This document shows positions 8,158-16,506 of a stretch of 34,502 nt of DNA, one piece after another. The position numbers were made by a program, and so were the translations under genes. Source of the stretch: Labilithrix sp. (GTDB taxonomy: Bacteria; Myxococcota_A; Polyangia; Polyangiales; Polyangiaceae). Position 1 is the first letter of the stretch; each line of letters begins with the position of its first letter. Location: assembly GCA_019637195.1 (NCBI GenBank), contig JAHBWA010000094.1, positions 1 through 34,502 of the forward strand. The letters are read 5' to 3'. The notes beneath the pieces are model-generated. The model was not told the origin of the DNA. It saw only the letters and a list, made by a program, of their open reading frames with translations, and ran no database searches.

Positions 8158-9135
8158 TCAGGTCCACTTCCTGCGCTCGAGCGCGTGGAACGCGACCGCG
8201 AGGCAGAGGACGGCGATCGAGACGAAGTAGACGATCGCGCGGCTGTCGAGCAGACCGCGCGCGAACGGCTCGAAGCGCGACTGGAGGCTGATGAAGGAAA
8301 TCGCGTCGCCGGGCCAGCCCTGGAGCGACTCGACGGCGCTCAGCATGCCGAGCGCGTAGATGGCCGTCAGCGTCAGCATCGTCGCGAAGAACGAGAGGAT
8401 CTGGCTCTCCGTGAAGCTCGAATACATCAGGCCCACGGCCGTCCCCGTCGCCGACAGGAAGAAGAGGCCGGCCATGCCGACCCAGAACGCGCCCCAGTCG
8501 AGCTCCCCGAGGTGCCACGGCCACTTGAACATGGCGATCGGGTAGAGCACGACGAGCGCGAGCTGCACCGTCACGATCGCGAGCGCGGCGAAGTACTTGC
8601 CGAGGATGACCTCGCTGTCCTTCACCGGCATGGTGATGAGCAGCTCGATCGTCCCGACGCGCTTCTCGTCCGAGAGCGTCCGCATCGTGAAGAGCGGGAT
8701 GACGAGGAAGCAGAGCGCGAACGGCAGGAAGTCGAACATGCGCTGCATCGTCACGCGGTCGACCTGCCAGAACCCGCCCTTGTACATGTAGAAGAACAGG
8801 CCGAGCCCCACCATGCTCGCCGAGATCACGATGTACGTGATGACGGAGTTGAAGTAGGCGGCGAGCTCGCGGCGCGTGATGGTCCACGTCATCGCGAGGG
8901 AGCTCGGGCGGTCGAGGGCGGCCTTCTCCCTGGGCGAGGTGTCGACCATCGACAGCGGCTTGGTCGCGACGTCGTCGCTGTTGCCGCCGTCGCCGTCGTC
9001 CGAGTCGCCGTCGTCCGAGTCCGAGCCTTCGTCGCGCTCGTCCTCGTCCTCCTCGTCCTCGTCACGCTCCTCGGCCTCCTCGGCGGCGCGGGACTTGTCC
9101 TTCGTGGCCTTCTCGAGGGTGCTCTCGCTGCTCAT
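8158..9135 (-). CDS. ABC-2 type permease (GldF-like) with acidic N-terminal extension
   Basis: The product has 325 residues. The first 65 or so form a highly acidic, low-complexity cytoplasmic extension of Asp/Glu/Ser/Gly runs, not expected for this family. From about residue 80 (AMTWTITRRELAAYFNSVITYIVI) the ABC-2 permease fold follows with six membrane helices. These include the long amphipathic stretch LSDEKRVGTIELLITMPVKDSEVILGKY, which is diagnostic of GldF and related exporters. The ATG at 9133-9135 overlaps the TGA of the ATPase gene as ATGA, so translation is probably coupled. It should form the membrane channel with the ATPase; the substrate is unknown. A larger frame running through this gene from 9675 is a shadow upstream of the ATG. 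Confidence 0.9.
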   Translation of the reverse strand: MSSESTLEKATKDKSRAAEEAEERDEDEEDEDERDEGSDSDDGDSDDGDGGNSDDVATKPLSMVDTSPREKAALDRPSSLAMTWTITRRELAAYFNSVITYIVISASMVGLGLFFYMYKGGFWQVDRVTMQRMFDFLPFALCFLVIPLFTMRTLSDEKRVGTIELLITMPVKDSEVILGKYFAALAIVTVQLALVVLYPIAMFKWPWHLGELDWGAFWVGMAGLFFLSATGTAVGLMYSSFTESQILSFFATMLTLTAIYALGMLSAVESLQGWPGDAISFISLQSRFEPFARGLLDSRAIVYFVSIAVLCLAVAFHALERRKWT

Positions 9136-10280
9136 CGCTTGTTCCCCTTGCCGTCGTCGTCCGAGTCGTCCGAGTCGTCGTCGTCGTCGTCGTCCGACTC
9201 GTCCTCGTCCTCGTCCTCTTCTTCCTCGTCTTCCTCTTCGTCGCGGGCGCGGCGGTCGTCGTCCTTGACGGGGCCGAGCTGGCGGTTGCGCCGCTCGTCG
9301 CCGATCGTCAGCTGGCGGAAGACGTCCTCGAGGGTCTGCGTGTCGCGGTGGAGCTCGAGGAGCACCCAGCCCTTGTCGGCGATCATCCGGAAGATCTCCG
9401 GGCGGAGATCCGACCCGTCCTCGCCGGCGAGCTCGTAGGCGTGCGCCCGCTCGTCGGTCGGGAGCTCGTTCACCTTCTTCACGCCGGGGAGCGAGTTGAG
9501 CGCGTGCTCGACCTCGGTCTGGCGCGGGGGCGTGCCCTTGCCGCGGTACGGCGACTCGCCGACCGACTCCTGGATCGACACGACGTAGCGGACGCGGCCG
9601 CTCTTGGCGCGGATCTCGTCGAGCGGACCGTCGGCGACGACGCGACCGCGCGACACGATGATCGCGCGCGCGCACGCGGCCTCGACCTCTTTGAGGTTGT
9701 GCGTCGACAGGAGGACCGTGCGGTCCTTGCCGATCTGCTTCAGGTAGTTGAGGAACTCGGTGCGCTCGTTCGGATCGAGATCGCTCGTCGGCTCGTCGAG
9801 GATGAGGATCGGCGGGTCGTGGATGAGCGCCTGGGCGAGGCCGACGCGCTGGCGATAGCCGTGCGACAGCTGCCGGATCTCCTTCGAGAGCGACTGCGCG
9901 AGGCCGCAGATCTCGACGACCGAGCGCGCGCGCTGCTTGAACTTGCTCGCGTCGATGTTGCGGATCCGCGCCGCGAACTCGAGGTACTCGTAGACGGTCA
10001 TCTCGAGGTAGAGCGGAGCGCGCTGCGGCAGGTAGCCGAGGTTCGCTCGAACCGAGAGGGTGTCGTCGAAGACGTCGTGACCGCGGACCTTCGCCGTCCC
10101 GCCGGTGGGCGAGATGAAGCAGGTCAGGATCCGCATCGTGGTGGACTTCCCGGCGCCGTTCGGCCCGAGGAACCCCACGACCTCACCCTTGTTGACCTCG
10201 AAGCTGACGTCGTCGAGCGCCTTGAACGAGCCGTATCGCTTCGTCAGGCCGCTCGCGTAGATCATCACGTCGGTGGACAT
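9132..10280 (-). CDS. ABC transporter ATPase (GldA-like) with acidic tail
   Basis: The product has 382 residues. Nucleotide-binding motifs in order are: Walker A GPNGAGKST (39-47), Q-loop Gln86 (YLPQRAPL), signature LSHGYRQ (138-144, with His in place of the usual Gly), Walker B ILILDE (158-163), D-loop SDLDP and switch His194 (LLSTHNLKEVE). After the ABC domain is a regulatory region of about 100 residues, then a tail of some 40 residues that is almost wholly Asp, Glu and Ser. The ATG at 10280 has a strong GGAGG site just upstream. It is first in the four-gene operon, and its stop overlaps the permease start. It powers the adjoining permease; the family resembles GldA/NosF. Confidence 0.93.
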   Translation of the reverse strand: MSTDVMIYASGLTKRYGSFKALDDVSFEVNKGEVVGFLGPNGAGKSTTMRILTCFISPTGGTAKVRGHDVFDDTLSVRANLGYLPQRAPLYLEMTVYEYLEFAARIRNIDASKFKQRARSVVEICGLAQSLSKEIRQLSHGYRQRVGLAQALIHDPPILILDEPTSDLDPNERTEFLNYLKQIGKDRTVLLSTHNLKEVEAACARAIIVSRGRVVADGPLDEIRAKSGRVRYVVSIQESVGESPYRGKGTPPRQTEVEHALNSLPGVKKVNELPTDERAHAYELAGEDGSDLRPEIFRMIADKGWVLLELHRDTQTLEDVFRQLTIGDERRNRQLGPVKDDDRRARDEEEDEEEEDEDEDESDDDDDDDSDDSDDDGKGNKR

Positions 10281-11010
10281 CCATCCTCCGTCGTCCGTCG
10301 CCCGCCGTTGTTGGAGGGGTATCGGACGCGCACAATCGAGAAGCAGAGAGCGGAAGAGCCTCGTTCCGTGGTCGCCTAGGCTCCCTTGGAACCCCACACT
10401 CCTTCGGTCGCCGAGCTCCCTAGGAATGCGGGTGAAACAGACCCGTCCGGCACGCGCGGAACGAGCTTCCTACCGGATTTCTTCCCCAGACCCAACAGTC
10501 CCGTCATTTCAGCGCCCTCGAGCGGGCGGCCGAACGCGGCGAGAATCCACGAGAAGACGTCAAAGTCCCTCGGCCGCGCATCCTAATCGCGGGTCCCCTC
10601 CTGTCAACGGATCGACGATGTCCCGCGGGCCGGAAGGACAGACGCGCGGGCCGGAAGGACAGACGCGCGGGCCGGAAGGACAGACGCGCGGACCGCGGGA
10701 CGCCGCTCCGCGCGGCGGCCCCGTCCGCCGGCGGGAGCGCGAGCCGCTCTGCCGGGCGCCCGCCAGCGCAGGAGCGCAGCGCCCGAGCGCCAGCGGGGGT
10801 CGCCACCGTGGCTCAGCGGCTCTCCGGCTCAGCGGCGAGCGCCCCCGTCCCTCGTCCCACCGTCCCACTCGAGCGATGCGGTCCGAGCGCGACGGCACCG
10901 GGTCCCGTGAGGCAGCTCGTCCGGTTCGTCCGCCACGAGCAGAGCGCCGCCACGACGCGACGCGGGCGGGGCACCCGCTCGCGCGGGACGCGGCGCAGCG
11001 CTCGCGCGAG
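10281..11010. other. 730-bp spacer; promoter region of the ABC operon and a repeat
   Basis: No convincing gene is seen on either strand. Open frames here are Arg/Pro/Ser-rich and lack family resemblance or a start signal. The right part (about 10700-11010) is extremely GC-rich. The stretch just upstream of 10280, and the somewhat less GC-rich segment at 10370-10620, should hold the promoter of the ABC operon, but no clear hexamers can be named. A 21-bp tandem array lies at 10625-10687. Confidence 0.6.
10625..10687. repeat. three perfect 21-bp tandem units
   Basis: Identical units start at 10625, 10646 and 10667. Each begins GCGGGCCGGAAGGACAGAC, and a broken fourth copy starts at 10688. The 21-bp period keeps a reading frame open on both strands, which explains the repetitive shadow frames here. 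The array lies between two genes of the same strand, about 345 bp upstream of the ABC ATPase start. No strong stem forms within one unit. Function unknown. Confidence 0.85.
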
Positions 11011-12219
11011 TCAGAGCGCGGACGGCAGCTGGATCTTCGGCGCGCTGATCCCGAGCGGCGAGGCCGGGCTGCTCTTGTCGGCGTCGGCGATCTGGACGTC
11101 GGCCTTGCTGTTCTGGACGACGAACTTCAGCCCCGAATCGCCCGGCTCCACCTTGCCGCCGACGATGATGATCCCGACCTCGCTCCCGTCGACGACGCCG
11201 GCGGCGCGGCCGTTGGCGGCGAAGTTGGTGCGCTCGATCTTGAAATCGGTCGAGCCGCCGAAGATGCCGACGCCGTCTCCGATGAGCTCGGTCGCGGCGA
11301 GGTTCGTCGGGACCGGCGAGGCGACGGTCTCCTTCACCGAGCCGCCGACGATGATGATGCCCTTCAGCTCGATCCCGCCCATGCCGACGATGCGGTTCTT
11401 CGAGAGCTCCGTCTCCTCGATCCGCAGCGCGGGGGCGTCGAGCGTCCCCTGGAGGCCCTGGGCCCACACGCCGCGCTCGCGGTTCTCGGAGATCGTCGAG
11501 GCCGCGATCACCGCGCGGGTGCTCGCGCCGTCGAGCAGGACGCCGGTGCCCTCGTTCTTCTCGACGGTCACGCCGTCGAGCGTGAGCTTCGCTCCTCCCG
11601 TGGTGACGACGCCCGCGCCGGCCGAGAGCGACGAGCCGCCGTTCTCCGCCACGCGGCCGCCGGTCATCGTCACCTCGACGCCTTCACCCTGGACGTAGAG
11701 ACCGTACGCGTTCTTCTCGAGGACCACGTCCTTGAGCGCCGCGCTCGACGCGCCCTCCGTCCCGGGGACGACGGCGATGGCCGCCTTCGCGGCGCCGGAC
11801 ACGTCGACGTCGAACACCTTCACGTCGCGCGCGGCGATCGCGATGCCCACGCCGGGCGCCCCCGTGAGGACGAAGTTGCCGAGCTGCGAGCCGCCTCCGG
11901 TGACCGTGATCGCGCCGGCGGTGCCGCTCGTGACCGTGAGGCTCGGCCGGCTCCCCTTCGCGCCGACGAGCGCGACGCCGGCGACCTCGATCGGGGCCGA
12001 CGACGTCACGCTGCCCGTGAGCACGACGCAGCCTCCGGCCCCGACGTTGGCGAGGCCGGAGACGAGGCTCGACTCGTCCGACGCGGAGGCGACCGACGCG
12101 CAGGACACGCCGTCGGGCGGCGCCGACGCGCCCGCGTCGTCGTCCGAGCTGCAGCCGGCCGCGGCCGCGGCGATGAGGACCGAGAGGAGGGCGACGGGGA
12201 GGAAGGGGGTTCTGACCAT
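11011..12219 (-). CDS. parallel beta-helix repeat lipoprotein
   Basis: The product has 402 residues. The signal peptide MVRTPFLPVALLSVLIAAAAAGC places the lipidated Cys at residue 23, followed by a Ser/Asp/Ala linker. From about residue 60 the chain shows regular 20-25 residue rungs with G-V-x-V-x and N-x-G patterns, as in right-handed parallel beta helices of the pectate-lyase-like or NosD type. Examples are GVALVGAKGSRPSLTVTSG, LTLDGVTVEKNEGTGVLLDG and ASTISENRERGVWAQG. The segment KGIIIVGGSV recurs as EVGIIIVGGKV. No catalytic residues can be assigned, so a surface structural or carbohydrate-binding role is as likely as lyase activity. It starts 15 bases after the kinase stop, so it is probably the second gene of that operon. 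Confidence 0.85.
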   Translation of the reverse strand: MVRTPFLPVALLSVLIAAAAAGCSSDDDAGASAPPDGVSCASVASASDESSLVSGLANVGAGGCVVLTGSVTSSAPIEVAGVALVGAKGSRPSLTVTSGTAGAITVTGGGSQLGNFVLTGAPGVGIAIAARDVKVFDVDVSGAAKAAIAVVPGTEGASSAALKDVVLEKNAYGLYVQGEGVEVTMTGGRVAENGGSSLSAGAGVVTTGGAKLTLDGVTVEKNEGTGVLLDGASTRAVIAASTISENRERGVWAQGLQGTLDAPALRIEETELSKNRIVGMGGIELKGIIIVGGSVKETVASPVPTNLAATELIGDGVGIFGGSTDFKIERTNFAANGRAAGVVDGSEVGIIIVGGKVEPGDSGLKFVVQNSKADVQIADADKSSPASPLGISAPKIQLPSAL

Positions 12220-12234
12220 GCAGGCAGGGTTCTC

Positions 12235-15200
12235 TTACGTGTCGACGGTGGCATTGCTTCCCTGACCAAATCGCTTAATCAAGGATTCCGCGGAGTTTGT
12301 CTGACCGAGCTCGATGAGGCGCGCGTGGGCCTCCTCCTTGTGCCGCCGGGCCTGCTCGAACGCCTCGCGGCTCCGGGTCGCGTGCATCGCCGCGAGGTAG
12401 GCGTCCATCGCCGTCGCGTGCGCCAGCGCCACGAACATCGCGTTCTGCGACCGCTCGGCCGCCTCGATGGCCGCGCCCGCGCGCTCCACCGCGGCCTCGA
12501 CGTTGGCGCGCGCGAGCTCGACCTCCGCGAGGGCGCGGGCGCTGTCGGCGAGGACGTCGAGGAAGCCGCCCTCGTCCGCGAGGCGGCACGCGCGATCGAG
12601 CTCGGAGGCGGCGACCTCGTGCTCGCCGAGCGCCAGCTTGGCCTGCCCGAGGTTGGAGTGACCGATCGCCTCGCGCGCGAGCCAGCGCGCCTTCTTGGCG
12701 GCGGCGAGCGCGCGCTCGTAGTAGGCCGCCGCGGCGGCGTAGTCCCCGCGGGTGTACGCCACGCCGCCGAGGTTCACGAAGCCGTCGGGCATACCCTGCG
12801 TGTCGCCCGCGAGCTCGCGCAGCTCGAGCGCCTCCTTGTAGGCCTCCTCGGCCTTCGCGAGATCGCCGCCGTGGAAATGGATGGCGCCTTCGGCGTCCTT
12901 GAGCCGGGCCATCGCGACGTGCCAGGTCGCGTCGCGGACGTGGAGCTCGCGCCCGACGCGGATCCCCTCCTCGACGTCGAGCTTCGCGCCGTCGCGGTCG
13001 CCGCGCGAGGACCGCTGGAACGCGCGCGCCGCGTGGACGCGCATGTGGAGGAGGCTCGGCGGCTGCAAATTGCACGACTCGGCGGCGCGCGCGAGCAGCT
13101 CGATCGACTCGTCGATGCGGCCGTACTCCTTCAGGACGAGGCCGCGCTCGAGCAGGAGCCAGCCGTGGACGGCGTCCTCGTCGCCGACGCCGGCGGCGCG
13201 GAGGTCCTGCTCGGCGCCGTCGAGGGAACGGAGCGCGTCCTCGAAGCGGCCGGTGCGCGCCTCGGCGGCAGCGCGCTCGCGGAGCACGCCGGCGCGGGCG
13301 ATCCGCTCGTCGCGGCTCGTATCGTCCTTCCAGAGCGCGGCGACGCGATCGAAGAAGCCGATCGCCTCCGGGTGCGCGCAGACGTTGACCGCGTGGCGCG
13401 CGGCGTTGAGGAAGAGGCGGCGCGCGCGCGGGCGCTCACCTGCGGCCTCGAGGTGCTGGGCGAGGTTCGCCTGACCGCCCTCCCAGAGCTCGCCGCGACC
13501 GGAGAGCCAGTCGGCGACCTTGCGGTGCAGCACCACCGACTGCGCGCGCGGCACGAGCTCGTAGGCGGCGTCGCAGAGCGCCTGCGTCGAGAACGACAGC
13601 TCGCGCTCACCCGACACGCTCGACGTCGGCTGCGCCTTCACGAGCTCGCGCGCGCGGAGCGCGTCGAGGCTCGTCATGAGGTCGTCGCTCGGCACCTCGG
13701 GGAGCAGCTCCTTGAGGACGCCGACCCAGAAGACGCGGCCGACGACGGACGCGACCTTGAGGATCTCCTTGTGCGCCGGGAGCAGCCCGTCGAGCCGCGC
13801 CTGGAGAACGCCGCGGACGGTGTCGGGGAGATCGAGCTTCGCCGAGCGACTCTTGTCCCACTTGATCGGGACGTGGTGCTCGTCGACCCACAGCGCGCCG
13901 CGATCGACGAGCAGCCGCACGAGCTCCTTGCACAGCTCGGGGTTACCCTCCGCGCGGCGGATGATCTCGCGCCGGACGTCGCGCGGGAAGTTCGGCACCT
14001 GACGGAACAGGTCGTCGAGGAACCGCTCCATCACGTCTTCGCTGAACGGCTGGAGATCGATCTTGCTCCGGACGTCCGCGCCGGTGAGCCACTGCGGCAC
14101 GTGCTCGCTCGACTCGGGGCGCGCCGAGATGACGAGGAGCACGCGCTCGCGCCGGAGCGACCGGATCAGGTACTGCAGCAGATCGAGCGAGCCCTGATCG
14201 CTCCACTGCACCTGCTCGACGAGCATCACGACGGTCCGGCTCTTGGCGAGCTTGCGGACCCAGTCGGCGAACGCGCTCACCGTGCGCGTGGCGTCGGTGG
14301 AGAGCTCGGTCTCGAGCAGCGGCGCGACCGGCGTGGGCGCGACGAGATCGGCGAGCAGGCGCCCGGCGTCGCGGCCGTCCTCGACCTCGGGCGCGTCCCA
14401 GGCCTTGGCGACGGCGTCGACGACGCGCGCGCGGACCGCCTCGGGCGACTCGTCGACGCGGACGTTGAACCGCGCGCGCAGCATCTTGCCGACGAACCCG
14501 AGCGGCGCGACGCCCAGCATGCGCGTCGCGTGGAGGACGTGCGGCGCCGGCTCGCGCGCCCCGACCGCGATGCGGAGCTGCTTGAGGAGGTGGCCCTTGC
14601 CGAGGCCCATCTCGCCGACGATCTCGGCGACGCGGAGCGCGCCGGCCGACGACACGGTCTCGTAGAGGCGGAGGAGCAGCTCGAGCTCGGCCTGCCGGGC
14701 GAAGAACGGCGTCCCCGACGCGCTCCGGAGGCGCACCGAGCTCGCAGGCTCGTCCTCGCGCTCGCCGAGGGCGCGGAAGACCGGGAGCGGATCGCCGCCG
14801 CTCTTCAGCTGGATCGGCTGCGCGCTCACGAGCTCGAAGTGATCGTGCACGAGGCGCTCGGTCGGTCCGCCGACGAGGATCTCGCCCGGCTGCGCGGCCT
14901 CCTCGATGCGGCTCGCCAGGTTCACTGTGGCGCCCATGATGTCGGGGACGGCCCGCGTGCCGAGGCCGACCGAGCCGACCATGACGAGCCCCGTGTTGAC
15001 GCCGACGCGGAGCGCGACGTCGTGGTGCCCGCGCGCCCGCGCGACCTCGCGGACGCGGCCGGTCATCGCGATCGCCGCGCGGACGGCCCGCGCGGCGTCG
15101 TCCTCGTGCGCGACGGGGACGCCGAACACGGCCATGACCTTGTCGCCGATGTACTTGAGGACGGTGCCGCCCTCGCGCTCGACCTCGCGCGAGAGCGGCT

Positions 15201-16341
15201 CGAAGAACGCCTTGGCGAGCTCGTGGACGCTGTCGGGCTCGAGGTCGTTCGACAGCGCGGAGAAGCCGACGATGTCGCCGAAGAGCACGGTGGCGAGCTT
15301 GCGCTCCTCGGCCCAGCGACCGCTGCCGACGGCCGAGCCGGGGGGCTGCGAGCCGATCGCGAGCGACATCGGCGCGCTCGAGATCGACGCTGTGGGCTCA
15401 CCGGGTCCGGTGGGCGTCGCCGGACGGGCGACCGGGAGCGCAGCGCGGAGCGCGAGCTGCATCGCGCGCGCGTTCGGCCAGCGGTCCTCCTTCTTGAAGG
15501 AGAGCGCGCGGTCGACCACGTCGACCAGCGACTTCGGCGCGTCCGGCGCGAGCTGCGCGAGCGACTTCGCCTGCGCGGTGGCCGCCGCGATCACGACCTC
15601 CATGTGGGTCTTCGCGTCGTGCACGATCCGCCCCGAGACGAGCATGAACATCGTCGCGCCGACCGCCCAGATGTCGCTCGAGGCGTCGACGTCGTCGGTG
15701 CGCCCGAGCGCTTGCTCGGGGGGCATGAACGCCGGCGTGCCGATCGTGACGCCCGTGCGCGTCCGCAGGTGCGGCATCGACGCGTCGTCAGGCGGGACGT
15801 CCTCGATACCGCTCGACGCGCGGAGCCGCGCGATGCCGAAATCGAGGACCTTCACGAGGCCGTCCTTCGTGAGGAAGACGTTCTCGGGCTTCACGTCGCG
15901 GTGGACGACGCCCGAGGCGTGCGCCGCCGCGAGCACGTCGAGGAGGCCGTCGGCGAGCAGCGCGACGTCGCCGAACGGGAGGCGCCCGCCGAGCCGGCGC
16001 AGGCGCGCGTCGGCCGTCTCGCCGTCGAGCAGCTCCATCACCAGGAACGCGGCGCCGTCCTCGGTCTCGTCGTCGTCGAGCACCCGGACGACGCCGGGGT
16101 GGTTCACCGCGTTGGCGACGTACCCCTCGCGCGCGAAGCGGGCGCGGATGTCGCCGAGGACCGAGAGCTGCGGGTGCAGCACCTTGAGCGCGACGCGGCT
16201 GCCGTTGCGGTGCGTCGCGGCGTAGACCGCGCCCATCCCGCCGACGCCGAGCAGCTTGTCGACGCGCCACTTGCCCTTGATCCGAGTGCCGACGCGGCTC
16301 TGCGCGACGTCGCTGAGGCTCGGATGGATCGAAGGAGGCAC
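12235..16341 (-). CDS. Ser/Thr kinase - class III cyclase - AAA-like ATPase - TPR fusion
   Basis: The product has 1368 residues from a GTG at 16341, chosen because it sits just before the conserved part; the longer frame to 17112 is antisense filler. The Ser/Thr kinase (20-300) is complete: GVGGMGAVY loop (32-40), Lys53, HRD (147-149), DFG (167-169). The class III cyclase (345-525) has metal Asp356 (FGDIVGF) and Asp400 (GDKVMAVFG), Asp467, and Asn474/Arg478 in the VNLASR block, so it looks active. The ATPase-like region (543-850) has an altered P-loop, GEMGLGKG (576-583), lacking the final Ser/Thr, and VEQVQWSD where LEDLHWAD is usual. TPR-like helices fill about 900-1330 (YAAAAAYYERALAAAKKARW). 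It is cytoplasmic, with no membrane helix. It could both phosphorylate proteins and make cAMP or cGMP in response to a TPR-bound partner. Confidence 0.92.
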   Translation of the reverse strand: MPPSIHPSLSDVAQSRVGTRIKGKWRVDKLLGVGGMGAVYAATHRNGSRVALKVLHPQLSVLGDIRARFAREGYVANAVNHPGVVRVLDDDETEDGAAFLVMELLDGETADARLRRLGGRLPFGDVALLADGLLDVLAAAHASGVVHRDVKPENVFLTKDGLVKVLDFGIARLRASSGIEDVPPDDASMPHLRTRTGVTIGTPAFMPPEQALGRTDDVDASSDIWAVGATMFMLVSGRIVHDAKTHMEVVIAAATAQAKSLAQLAPDAPKSLVDVVDRALSFKKEDRWPNARAMQLALRAALPVARPATPTGPGEPTASISSAPMSLAIGSQPPGSAVGSGRWAEERKLATVLFGDIVGFSALSNDLEPDSVHELAKAFFEPLSREVEREGGTVLKYIGDKVMAVFGVPVAHEDDAARAVRAAIAMTGRVREVARARGHHDVALRVGVNTGLVMVGSVGLGTRAVPDIMGATVNLASRIEEAAQPGEILVGGPTERLVHDHFELVSAQPIQLKSGGDPLPVFRALGEREDEPASSVRLRSASGTPFFARQAELELLLRLYETVSSAGALRVAEIVGEMGLGKGHLLKQLRIAVGAREPAPHVLHATRMLGVAPLGFVGKMLRARFNVRVDESPEAVRARVVDAVAKAWDAPEVEDGRDAGRLLADLVAPTPVAPLLETELSTDATRTVSAFADWVRKLAKSRTVVMLVEQVQWSDQGSLDLLQYLIRSLRRERVLLVISARPESSEHVPQWLTGADVRSKIDLQPFSEDVMERFLDDLFRQVPNFPRDVRREIIRRAEGNPELCKELVRLLVDRGALWVDEHHVPIKWDKSRSAKLDLPDTVRGVLQARLDGLLPAHKEILKVASVVGRVFWVGVLKELLPEVPSDDLMTSLDALRARELVKAQPTSSVSGERELSFSTQALCDAAYELVPRAQSVVLHRKVADWLSGRGELWEGGQANLAQHLEAAGERPRARRLFLNAARHAVNVCAHPEAIGFFDRVAALWKDDTSRDERIARAGVLRERAAAEARTGRFEDALRSLDGAEQDLRAAGVGDEDAVHGWLLLERGLVLKEYGRIDESIELLARAAESCNLQPPSLLHMRVHAARAFQRSSRGDRDGAKLDVEEGIRVGRELHVRDATWHVAMARLKDAEGAIHFHGGDLAKAEEAYKEALELRELAGDTQGMPDGFVNLGGVAYTRGDYAAAAAYYERALAAAKKARWLAREAIGHSNLGQAKLALGEHEVAASELDRACRLADEGGFLDVLADSARALAEVELARANVEAAVERAGAAIEAAERSQNAMFVALAHATAMDAYLAAMHATRSREAFEQARRHKEEAHARLIELGQTNSAESLIKRFGQGSNATVDT

Positions 16342-16506
16342 GGCTGCTCGCTCGGTGGGACCACGGTCGAATCCGCGCGACGGCGCGCGGGGATTCGACC
16401 GCGAGGATAGCACGGTGCCGGTCGCGGCCGACCGCGGTCCGCTGGTCGCGGCGACCGAGCAAACCCGAGTGGTCGGCCGGTGTCGACTCGGTACAATGGC
16501 CGGCGA
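16342..16506. promoter_or_regulatory. divergent promoter region with three inverted repeats
   Basis: This 165-bp region separates the divergent kinase gene and lipoprotein gene. Inverted repeats: arms GTCGAATCC (16366-16374) and GGATTCGAC (16391-16399), with further GC-rich pairing inside; CGGTCG-CGGC-CGACCG (16419-16434); and GGTCGC-G-GCGACC (16444-16456). All carry a GTCG core. A TACAAT hexamer at 16492-16497 resembles a -10 box for the rightward gene, but lies only ten bases from its ATG and has no clear -35 element. The repeats may be operators, or a 5' leader structure of the kinase mRNA. Confidence 0.45.

Noticed and set aside
10504..10898. Repetitive minus-strand frames (RLSFRPA repeats) considered as a gene
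   Set aside because: They result from a 21-bp tandem array with a period divisible by three; both strands and several frames stay open, and no start signal is seen.
10273..16410. Plus-strand open frame of about 2045 codons
   Set aside because: It lies antisense to the kinase-cyclase gene and beta-helix gene, is Arg/Asp/Glu/Ala-rich filler typical of GC-rich shadow frames, and has no domain pattern.
16492..16497. TACAAT as a firm promoter for the lipoprotein gene
   Set aside because: There is no matching -35 element, and it lies only ten bases from the ATG, so I mention it only as a weak candidate.
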